Shown: piece after piece, positions 21,082 through 31,500 of the stretch | How positions within the stretch are numbered: the first letter of the stretch is position 1 | Layout: each line of letters begins with the position of its first letter | NCBI GenBank assembly: GCA_002633025.1 | Contig: NMRB01000668.1 | Location: 171,139-235,138, forward strand | DNA: 64,000 nt | Source: Notospermus geniculatus | Lineage: Eukaryota; Nemertea; Pilidiophora; Heteronemertea; Lineidae | Direction: 5' to 3' | Notes under the pieces: model-generated | Seen by the model: only the letters and a program-made list of their open reading frames with translations | Databases searched by the model: none | What the model was told of the DNA's origin: nothing | Made by a program: the position numbers and the translations under genes

Positions 21082-21699
21082 TCTGGTCTGGGACGAGGAG
21101 TCCACGATGCATTGCGAATGAAATGGTTTTACTTACCTTTGCAATTGGCCCACAGGATGCTTGCTGTTTCAAGTCAGTCCTGACTACAGAAGATTCGATC
21201 CTCGTTCGGGGTAATAAGCAAAACTTTCCGGCTCAAGAGATCAATGGAATCGAATTCAATCGATGATTTTAAGTGTTTTTCACTATCCGAGCACCTGCCG
21301 AGAAACGCGCTCTGGTGAATGTGAATTTTGTTAACCAAGACTTTCCTAAAATATGCCGTTTCTCACAGAAATTGAGCTATCTGATGCATTTTTGTAAATA
21401 AGGTCAACACAAAACCGGAAGTATTGAAGAGGGACCGATGCTTTCTTTGTTCGACTTTCGACTTCGACATGTATAACGACATAAGCTGTTTATGTAACTT
21501 TAGTTTTGTTCTATCGTACAGTGAAAGTCCTGTTTTGCAACTGACTTTCCAGAGTAGCAAAGTGGTCTGGGTACCCCAAAATGATTGTATTGTACTTGTA
21601 TGAGACTTTTCCATCAGTAACGAAGCCATTGTTGGCTCTGGTAAATACGGAAGACTGAGGCCGTCTCAAGCTACGCATATTACTCATTTGGATGGGGTC

Positions 21700-21845
21700 T
21701 TTACTTGCCCTTGCGAAGGTACAATGTACAAGTCACTTCGGCTTACTGTCCCTTGCGATGGACTGATTAAATCCCATATCACCGGATTCGAACACCAGAC
21801 TTGTCCTTGCAAACCGGACGTGATAATCACCAAGCTATCCAGGCG
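21700..21845 (-). mobile_element. tRNA-derived SINE, reverse orientation
   Basis: On the minus strand GATAGCTTGGTGATTATCAC (A-box region) is followed by GTCCGGTTTGCAAGGAC and GGTGTTCGAATCCGG (B-box region), then ATGGGATTTAATC and a tail shared with the SINE at 59885-60200. Confidence 0.75.
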
Positions 21846-22247
21846 CCTATTGATATAGTCCTGGTTTTTCAAGTGACTTACTAGAGTTGAAAAAACCCTG
21901 CCCAAAAAGGATACCACGTAATGGTAATGCTGATATCTCGCGCAGGTTGAGGCTTAAGGAAATAAATCCGAGGCGGAGGGTCTTGGTTGCAACGCCAAAA
22001 TTCGCGGGGGTGGAGCTAAAATGTAGTCCAAACCCGAGGTGCATTGCCGAGCGTTTGGAGGGAGCTTTTGCTCCACCCGAGCAAACTACGATTAAAAATA
22101 AAAGTACCAGCAGTCGCTCAGTCGCTCTTTCAAAGCTTAGAATAAGGGAAAATCCCGCCGAACTCACACCCTTTGTTAACGTCAACTGCACTCTTGCAAT
22201 CACTCATACCATAACACTGAATTCAACACTTTCCAGCCGGGGATCAC

Positions 22248-22617
22248 GAGCGACTCCGGCATGGAGAAAACGCGGAATTCCGCTAGACATAATTTGGTGG
22301 TCTGCAGTTTATACAGTACCATTAACTGGTGTGAAACTTGTCACGTGGATCATCCCCTCCCGTCCCGTCCCCTTATCTCTTATCATATTGGCACTATCCT
22401 AGATACGAGGTAGCAAGGTGGTTGGGCTACAGAAACAATCCCGCTGTGGCTGCATTCCAACTGCTTTGCTTGACCTTGTTATTTCATTATTATTATATGC
22501 TACATGTGCTAAGGCCAATATATAGTTTATTCCATTGTTAAAAGCTATAATTACAGTTACGGATTCTTGGCGGATTTCCGTGGAATTCCGCGTTTTCTCC
22601 ATGCCGGAGCGACTCTC
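22248..22617. mobile_element. Inverted-repeat element, about 370 bp
   Basis: CGACTCCGGCATGGAGAAAA plus CGCGGAATTCC at 22252-22283 is inverted at 22582-22612. No coding sequence is seen. Nothing recognisable is present in 21846-22247 or 22618-23070. A single unknown base and a C-run lie at 23079-23090. Confidence 0.75.
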
Positions 22618-23518
22618 ATATCGGACAAATGGAGAATCTCGTTTGAAAAAGTAACGATGCAACTCCAAGCGAGAAACAAAATGGTGCACGCCACATTTAG
22701 GAAAAAAGACAAGGCGGATTCTTGGTACCCTACTAATCAAAACCCGCTGCTTTCAGAATGAGGCTAATGCAATTTCCATTTGAGACATATGCACAAGATA
22801 CAGGTGTGACAGGAATTCAACGTCCTAGTAATGCAAGTTCGCTATGTTATATTCGAATGGTCATGGTCTCTGTGAGACCGAACTTTGATTCCAGGGGGAC
22901 TTTGATCCCTGCCATACATGTATCACCAAACAGAAATTCTTAAATACCTTGATACAGGTGTAATAGAATCTAATGCCACGATATGTGATGTCCCCCAACA
23001 ATACATTTCCGGATTAAGCGGCCCCATTGAATAGGACTCTCGAGAGACCACGACCTTTAATCCTGTGACAAACAATACNCCCCCCCCCCCAACTCCGACA
23101 TCCCACAAGTCCGACATCCCATAACTCCAAAGTCCGACAAGAAATCATTTTAAAAATATACCACAATTCCGAAGCGCCACACGTCCGACGTTCAGAGAAA
23201 GGTACCTGTACCGTAAGTACGAAATTCCACAAGTCCCGCCCGACATCCCCATAAGTCTGACAAGAAGGGGTTTTCCTTGGGAGTTATTTGAAATCAACGT
23301 TATCATCATCAGCAAACAGCACCTAATGACTTTATCAAATCTCATTATAACAGAAGGCGGGAAAATGGGTTTCTATAGAGCATGATATTCGACTCGTTCT
23401 TGTACAACTTTTTCGACCACTCAGAAACTGGTTCCCGATGAGATCGGCCCTTACTGCTAAACTTTTGTTCATAGATCTACAATACAAAGGAGAGTTCGGC
23501 AACATCGTGATTACGGAG

Positions 23519-23636
23519 TTTTCGCAAAGCCCTGGAAACGCCAACGCGAACGCCAAGCCCACTGTTCGATGCCGCAAAGAGATCACCGAACAAAAGGATA
23601 GTCGTTCGCGTTGCCATTTCGGGTGCTTTGCGAAAA
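23519..23636. mobile_element. MITE, second copy of the 17036 family
   Basis: Arms TTTTCGCAAAGCCC and GCTTTGCGAAAA flank a core sharing TTCGATGCC and ACCGAACAAAAGGATAG with 17036-17152. 23640-24150 shows no further feature. Confidence 0.8.
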
Positions 23637-24157
23637 GTCGGTATTGCCTCGAACTACCCTACATGTACGTACATGAACATGTATCTTTCGGGCTTAGTGG
23701 AACTTCGGACATGTGGCATATCGGACTTGTGGGATGTCACAGGGAGACATCAGGAAGACGGGGGCATCAGATTCTATCACACCTGTACGAAGGTATTGTG
23801 GAATTTCTGTTTGGTGATAGCAATAGTTAGATCAATAACACCATGCACTGTAGATCTACGCAGGGACATCGATTTCTCGAATTTGAATACGCCTACATAG
23901 TCTATGCACAAATGTACACCTCTAGGCCTATGTTTTTCACTGCAATGGATGTAGGCCTATGCATGGAGTGATTATAATTTCCACTGGAGGACCCTCTTCT
24001 AGATCTCTTTGAGTATCATAGAACACATGGTCGGTTGTTACACATAGCAGACATAGCAGTAATTTGTGATCCCTATAGTCGAAGATAGAAGCCTGTGTGT
24101 AATCAAATGTATGCTACCTGAATAGTATGGCATGATAACCGTTGCAATATTTTTCAT

Positions 24158-24526
24158 AGACTGGTACCCGATCCTAACTATTTTACATCGGGCTTTTGCA
24201 TATGTTAGGACCGGGCGTGCCTACCGCCTTCGTGCCTCTGATTGGTCGGTGCTGGCGCAGGTGGTAAGTATGTGAACTATTATGTTGATAGAGTTTCTAT
24301 TTTTAACATGGAAAACCCCCGGCGTGATTGGTGAATTTCCTGGGTCAAAGGTCGGTCACCTTCTATCTGCATTCTGGTACGTCAGCCGTATTGAGAATTG
24401 AATAAATTTACATAATTTACATAAAATTTTCAAGTGACGTCACTGTTAGAATTCCTCCACAAATGGCGGCCACGACTGGTCCTACCATTCAAAAGCGACA
24501 CCATCGGTAGGACCAGGTACTAGTCT
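24158..24526. mobile_element. 369-bp DNA transposon (MITE) with 9-bp target duplication and hairpin ends
   Basis: ATTTTTCAT is repeated at 24149-24157 and 24527-24535. Ends AGACTGGTACC and GGTACTAGTCT are inverted. Just inside each terminus lies its own hairpin (CGATCCTAAC..GTTAGGACCG at the left, TGGTCCTACC..GGTAGGACCA at the right). The left 56 bases are repeated exactly, inverted, at 27-82. A 9-bp duplication suggests Mutator-like or related integration, but no transposase is present. Confidence 0.85.
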
Positions 24527-24535
24527 ATTTTTCAT

Positions 24536-24790
24536 TCAAAGTTTCAATATTTTATGCAATGTTAAAAATTTTTTATGCAATGTTTGTTTTTTTATTCAAA
24601 GTTTCAATTTTTATGCAATGTTTAGTTTTATTTTATTCGATGTTTACGCTTTTTTATGCAATCTTGAAAATGTGTCGTTCAATATTACCAATTTTTATAT
24701 GCAAAGTCGAAATATTTTTATGCAATGTTCGGAAATTTGTCCTTCGATGTCTGGCACAAATTTTACATTCAATATTAAGGAAAACATCTG
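24536..24790 (+). repeat. Degenerate array of TTTTTATGCAATGTT words
   Basis: About ten units of 22-28 bp (TTTTTATGCAATGTT, TTTTATTCAAAGTTTC, ATTCGATGTTTACGC and similar) follow one another directly after the target duplication of the preceding element. The spacing is irregular and each unit is altered. The open frames across it are low-complexity by-products. Confidence 0.7.
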
Positions 24791-25607
24791 TGCGAAAACG
24801 GAATTGTGGATAATCTTAGAAAAGACGGCGCTGATTGGCTAGATCCCGGTAAGCACTTTGTAAGATATACCATCGTCACTTAGATAGCGCGTACGTATGG
24901 CCGGCTATAAGTGCAAAAAGGACATCGGCACGAGGTGTCCAGAAGGCAAAAGTAATAGGAAAAAGCCTGGAGAGCCCGGAGCCATTCCAAAACGACTAAA
25001 AACTACCTCAAAAACGTCAAAAATAGGCCTTTTAAAAATACCCCCTCCCCAAACAGCGCCAAAACGGCTACAAACAACCCCAAAATGCTCAAAAACAAAA
25101 CGCCAAAAATAGGCAAAAAAATCCTAAAAGCGCCCTATCAGCACACGCCTGTGGATGACACTGCTGAAAATAGTCACAGAGTACCGAGGAATATCTCGCT
25201 CTTAGTGCTTTTTCCTATTACTCGGTGTGTAGTGGTTCTTACTACTATAAATGAGGGAGAAAATACTAATGATAGATTCTAAAGATTACGCTGAACAAGA
25301 AGCGAATGACTTAACACTTTCTGTGAAATTACAGGAGCCATTTCTTCAGTTAAAATGAATTGCATCTGAACCAATGACCTGCGTTTTATGTTACACCTAG
25401 GAGGGACCTTCCAAACAAAGGGTCATGGGCAATGACATAATATTCCTTTGACCCTGAATCCTTTCTGTAAATATACACAAAATGCTTGAAACACTGCTGT
25501 ATAGATTATTCTGTAGAATCTACTGTTTTTTCTAATAGTGTATGGAAATGTAAAAAGACTGTGGGTGTGTTTAGGGTGGCGGTGGTGGTGGGGGGGGGGC
25601 GAGCCTA

Positions 25608-25687
25608 ATGATGAGCCATGTTTTGGACTGTGTGTGTGTACTTCAGATCTGAAGTACACACACACTGTCCAAAACATGGCTCATCAT
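25608..25687. repeat. 80-bp near-perfect palindrome without a loop
   Basis: The two 40-base halves meet at 25647/25648 (centre CTTCAGA/TCTGAAG) and differ at a single position. It lies next to a G-run and an AT-rich stretch. Confidence 0.9.
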
Positions 25688-25717
25688 TATATATTTATAT
25701 ATTTATATCTATATATA

Positions 25718-26002
25718 CACTGTTAGAAATTATTGTAATAATTTTACAGAAAGTTCCTGCAGCAGAGTCCCCAGAACTTTCTGTAAATTTACATTATATG
25801 CTATTATTTATGTTTTCCTATTTTGGTTCGACTCAATTTGAATTTCCATAGAAGCTTTCTGAGAGCAGTATGAAAATATAATTTGGTCAGCCTCCAGTCA
25901 AGTCTCTGTTAACATTTATTTAAGTCTGTAATTTTACAGATCCAGTCCTGGTGACTCTGCTGCAGGAATTTTCTGTAAAATCCTCTGTTATTTCTAACAG
26001 TG
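25718..26002. mobile_element. TA-flanked MITE (Tc1/mariner-type target)
   Basis: Inverted ends CACTGTTAGAAAT, with ACAGAAA(G/A)TTCCTGCAGCAGAG inside, are flanked by TA on both sides. A related half end is seen at about 25490-25540. No transposase is present. Confidence 0.75.
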
Positions 26003-26657
26003 TACCTATTGATGTGATTTTTGGACCTACCGCCTTCTTGCGGGGGAGAGAAAAAAAGGTAAAATCAGTTCCTGAGAAAAACGCGTTTGAATGTTTAATA
26101 ATCAAGCCATTTTCAATTAAAAGACCACAGCTTTTCCTTGGATTTATGCTCTTCTCGGATGATGTTGCACATCAAATGGCATGCTTATGATAGGAATGAC
26201 CATTCTACATCGAAAACTGAAGAGAAAAAAATCACTACATTTTGCCGATTTACCGCCAAAATGCGCCCCCTAGTGGTAGGTGGTCACGTTTTCTACTTTA
26301 ATTTCACTAATAATGAAAGGACACATTCCATATATAATTATTACACCCGTAACTGATGCATATCCCTGCTACACGTGCGTAAGCGAGAGTAACCCCAACC
26401 GCAACCCCGTTAGTTCCTTTGGTCTTTATGGATAAAGACCCCAGTCATTTGACCACTTTTGCAAGTTTCTGGCCCTACTATCTTTACAGGGTATGTACAG
26501 GGGGGTTACACTATTTCGATCCCCATAGAATATATATTTTTGTGATCAGGGAACATGTCCACAAGTTTTAAGGGGAACCCAGCATTGATTAGAAAAAAAA
26601 TTGCAAATTAACACCCAGCCCTACCTACAGGCGTGATAGGGCTGAAAAATCAATTAA

Positions 26658-27505
26658 AGTCCCAGCTTCATCCCCCGTCCAGGCACTCTTCATTTAGTTC
26701 ATAATGATCATATACTTTGGATAAAATGTGCATTTTCGACCAAAATGACTTCGTTGGTTAAATAAAGTGCAATGAAGTTTTGTGTCCCTAAAACACAAAA
26801 GGCACAGAATGAGATCGGAAACGTCCGGTAATCTTCGGAATGATGACGTCAACTCAGGAATTCGGAACCAATCGGCCAAGATCGGGCTAAGGTCTCATCG
26901 TCGCCATTTCGTGCTCGATTCAAAGTTTCAGTGGGGCGTACTAACCACTGAGCGCATGAAAATTCAAAAAGTCACCTATGTCTGTAAGTTATTGAACGAT
27001 AGCAGCTGGATTGAATTGAAAACCCGGGTGAAAACAAAGCGAATCGTCCAAAAGGCCTGCTGTAGAAGGAAGCAGCCCAGCTGCAACACTGCCATGACCG
27101 CCCTGACGACGACGTCGTCACAAGTAGTGCTGGAGTACACAGGACGCAGAGGTGTGAGCCGACCGTGACGTGACTCGTGTGAAGTGCGCCACGCCATTGT
27201 TTGACGTAACGTCATTGGAGCATGCACGGCTCATTTCGCTGCACCTCTGCAGCAGGTGTATTACCCGAAATACCCTGCGAGTCGGCCATTTTTCCTGAGT
27301 TTACGTCACTTCCTGTTTGGGATCCACTTCACTCTCAGTCATTTTTTGGTTCGGGCGGGCACTCCTGGGGCCCTCAAAAAGTCTGCTTTTTTATGAAGTC
27401 AGTAGGAACTTCAAACAAACCATCAGCCGGTTAACATTTTTGTTCATTGTTGAACCAGTTGCATCAAGTAATTGATGCTGCTGGACGGGGGATGAAGCTG
27501 GGACT
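26658..27505. mobile_element. 848-bp TTAA-flanked element (piggyBac-type target)
   Basis: TTAA at 26654-26657 and 27506-27509 flanks perfect inverted ends AGTCCCAGCTTCATCCCCCG plus TCCAG. The longest internal frame (26782-27168) has no features I recognise and is not a transposase. 27510-28420 shows no further feature apart from the possible CLCA promoter region. Confidence 0.8.
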
Positions 27506-28420
27506 TTAAGTGCGACAATCTTATGATATATTATGTACCCTTGCTAGATGAGCCTAATATAAGAAAATAGTGACATTCCTTTCAGTATTAAAGGTCTCCA
27601 GGGTCAGCATCATAATGCTATTGATTATATCAAATTTGATATGTTGACATATATTATCGGGAGATCTGGCACAGTAAGCGACGTGAAACTGGTATCGCAA
27701 TATCATAGCTCATCTAAGGATAGCGACTGTTGCGTTCAGTTGCATCCAGTCGCAAGGCCGATGTACGCTAGGCTTAAGTAGGCCTATGCTGGACCCAGGT
27801 CCTTGCGAATCAAAAATCAATATGTTCGTAGAATGGCCACCGGCAATTATTTAGATACGCATAGTTCACCCCAGCACATTTCTATTCCACGCAACACTTC
27901 CCGTATAATTTTTCCACACTTTCCTGACACCTGACACAGTTATCCAAATTCAAGATTAGTGTAGTCGCCATGTGAACTTGACGACGAGAAATACGGGGGC
28001 TACCATGTAAACAAACACGGAGGCCCAAGGCCTATATTTCCGTATCCGGTTTCAAAGCGCGCCTAAGGGCGGCAAACTCAGTTGCGTTCACAATTAGACA
28101 ACCCGTAACCATTGATTAAACAAGGATACTTCATCGCCCTAGCGCAAAGTTTGATCACTCTTTAGACAATTGTAGGCAATTTTTTATTTTGATTGCAGAT
28201 AAGATACAGGTAAGTTTTGCGCAACACTGGAATTTCTGTCTGCCCCTTCAAAATTTCAAATCGAAATTAACGAATTTCAAATAGTGCCACTCGTCACAGA
28301 TCAATAGATTGATTAGATAGCCCGAAGTCTTCCTTGGAAAGTCATAACATCTCCCAACAGTTTGTGACTGTCGTGATTGTGCAAAGTGCTGAAGTGTCGG
28401 GAATTCGCCACTGTTGTAAA

Positions 28421-28585
28421 ATGACGTTTGTCGTTTTTATTGCGATTTTCCTTCTTTCCGTGATTGTACCGAGTCATCAAGTTCCAAACGAGGTAAAGTT
28501 AGAAAAGAATGGTTAATACGAAGACGTGCTCGTCGCCATTGGTAGTGACGTCAAACCAAATGATGAGATCATAAAACGGATACAG
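28421..28585 (+). CDS. CLCA: CLCA exon 1 (signal peptide) with in-frame stop
   Basis: The exon starts [20 protein letters not shown], a good signal peptide, and continues VKLEKNG[16 protein letters not shown], followed by the donor CAG|GTACGA. In the family the equivalent residues are NGY with no extra codon, so the TAA at 28514-28516 looks like a three-base insertion (GGT TAA TAC). It may be a null allele, a sequencing error, or a sign that the gene is dying. Confidence 0.8.
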
Positions 28586-31500
28586 GTACGATTTTCGCGA
28601 ACCCAGGAATTTTTGTTTGCGCCAACAAGCGAATCATTTGGCAACAAGTGTGTGAATCCAGGTGTAAAGTTTTTCAGTGTTTCCGTGTGTCAGTGTTCCC
28701 CCTATTGTTCTGGAAACACTGGCAGATAGATCGACACGTTACTCTGTGTGTCCTCCATTGTCGAGTCGCGGCTTATTCCGTCAGACAATAGCAGGGAAAC
28801 ACTCATAGATGGGGAACGCTCAAAAACGTTACACCGGCATGCAGCAGAAGTCGTAAGAAAACGCCTGATAGGCGCCATGCATGTAGCCTATGTAGAGTGA
28901 AAATGGAGTGAAAATCCACCCTTTTTTGAGTGCGTTTTCTCACTCCATGCCTGTAGCCTACATGTACCTACTGGAAGGAACCCAATCCATCATCCAACAA
29001 GAATGAGCACAAAACTTGACACACAAAATGATAATATACAAAAAGTCAAATTTCAGAATCTTTGCAAATTTTCGGCCACAAAACGGGGCCTTCGTCAGGC
29101 TCTGTCACTTCACACTGTGAAAATCCAGAAAAGAAAATCCAGAAATGACTTTTCTGAATTTCACAGTGTGAGTGACAGAGCCTGACAAGGGCCCCGTTTT
29201 GGGGCCGAAAATTTGCAAAGATTCTGAAATTTGACTTTTTGTATATTATCATACTGGAACCCAATGTGGCGTAACTTTCCTCTATAGATAGATCTGGCTT
29301 ACGGGGCCGACCGCACAGAAAGTGCGATAGCGCATTCGATGCCTATCGGCAGTTTATTTAATGGGAAAATGCGTTACAACAACTGCCGATAGGCGCCGGT
29401 CGGCCATGGAATTTGCGAAAAAATCAAAATGCGCAACAGAATTGACCTCGATCCAGGCTTTCTTGCGCGTCTGATAACAGCACTGTCATGACTGTGTGGG
29501 TAGCTTGGTCTCGAGTTGGGATTCCCAGAAGGGCGCGTGCATTATGTTGTAACGAGTTCTACTCTACATGTATGTTCTAATTTTGATATAATAACTTCCT
29601 TGTTCTAATTTTGATATAATAACTTCATCCTTGTTTTTAGATAGAGAATAACATAATTTCTAGGTCATTATATCCAAGACTGACAAATTTTCTCAGGGAG
29701 AATACCCTATCGTTACGTAATAGAAATGAGAGGCAACGTAACAGGCTATTTTGCCCCCATCCTCGCACCCAGGATCTTCGCAGCGGGCTCCCCTTCTCGC
29801 TCTTGGTTCAGACCCTGCCATTTCGGTGGAGGAGCAGTGGAAGACTGGACTCCGCCGAATCCAGCCAATCACAGCAAAGCTTCCATCCCGTCTTGGTCAT
29901 TCCCAAAATGGCGGCTGTTGGAGAAGCAGCGGAGTACTGGGGTGGCCGCATAGGAACTCCGCTAGCGCTAGCGGAGCCCATCTGCCGATAGCGCTGTACA
30001 TTTTTCCATGCATTTTAACAGCGATAGGCTGTCGAAGCACTAGCGGAGTTTCTATGCGGCTACCCCTGGACTCCGAAGAATCCAGCCAATCACAGCAAAG
30101 CTTCTATCCCGTCTTGGTGATTCCCAAAATGGTGGCTGTGAAAATTTCTCGATTCGCTGACAAACTCGCCGCATTTTTTTAATGTTCCTGAGTTAACTTC
30201 CCGTCAAAATGATTCTCACGTATTATCTAGATAACGAGTACGTACCAATGGGTTCAAAACACAAAGGTATGATCCAGTTCATGTTTGGGGCAGCTATCAT
30301 TAGACTGTCTGCATATAGTATCAAGAATATATAAGTACCAAGAATGTACAACTCCAAATTGTGCCAAAAAGTGAGTTTACTAATTTGCCTCTGGTGACCC
30401 TGTAACCGAAGGAATCTTAATTTGTGAAGGGTTGTTGTGTAGAGAAGATCATTACGAACAAAATGACACCTCCCATAGTTAAATGCACTCAGAAATAACC
30501 GAGCTACAGAGCAGTTTTGAATGGACCATATTTTCGACAAATTGATATTGTACTTGATCTCAGGGTCGGGCACTCTGACCTATACAACAAATCCATGGTG
30601 TCACCAAAATCAAAAAAAAATTGTATGCCAGTAATATGTCTGTAACTTTACATAAGAATGTTGATGATATTCTAACAATCGTTAAATCTAAACATTGGTT
30701 ATTTAATTAGAAGGCCTATAATTACCGTACGCCCTCTATTATCAGAAAAAGTAACCTAATGCCCACCCTTTTGATTGATTACTAAGTTGTACATTCTTGG
30801 TACTTATATATTCTTGATAGTATGGAGTGAGATACAATGCTACGAGATTGGTATCCGGTAATTCGTTACACCAGGTCTATGTGCAGGCGTTGTAGCACTA
30901 TGCGCGATATTTGGTTATTACATCAAATAGCATTCCCCACTTCATTGCATGGTTTATTGGTGAATTACCACCGAATTTGCTACAGTTATGAGATTGGCAT
31001 TGGTGTGTAAAGAACAAAATATTCTTATTAGCTGCTGCAAGTAGATAGTGATTGAATTACAACAACCGACGACACTACATAACTGGCGAGTACACATGAG
31101 GAAATGTCCCACCGGAACGGGGTGGATGTCCTCAAGGCAATAGAGAGGATGCGCTGCTTTCCGTCTCCGACTTCAACTATACCAGAATGAATTGCAGTCC
31201 GCTGTAGACATCGTTGATAAAAACGATTTGATAGATGTTTGCAAATCGTAAAATGCCATAACTTTGTGGCAGAATAAATTTGACTCATAATCGGAAGTGC
31301 ACATAAATCGCAAATATCACTGTCGTGTCTCAAGTCGTAACGACTTGGATTACGACTTCAATATTCATTATTTACCCGCACTTCCGATTTATAAGGCCAC
31401 ATTTTTCTGCTTTCAGTTTATGGTGTTTGACGAATTGAAAACTTCTATCAAATCGTTTTTATCAAGGTTGTCCACAGCGGACTGCAATTCATTCTCGTAG

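Noticed and set aside
20677-21266. Open frames over the MITE at 20946
   Set aside because: They are mirror images of each other across the inverted arms.
26782-27168. 128-residue frame inside the TTAA element
   Set aside because: No similarity to piggyBac or any other transposase that I can see, and the composition is that of the surrounding non-coding sequence.
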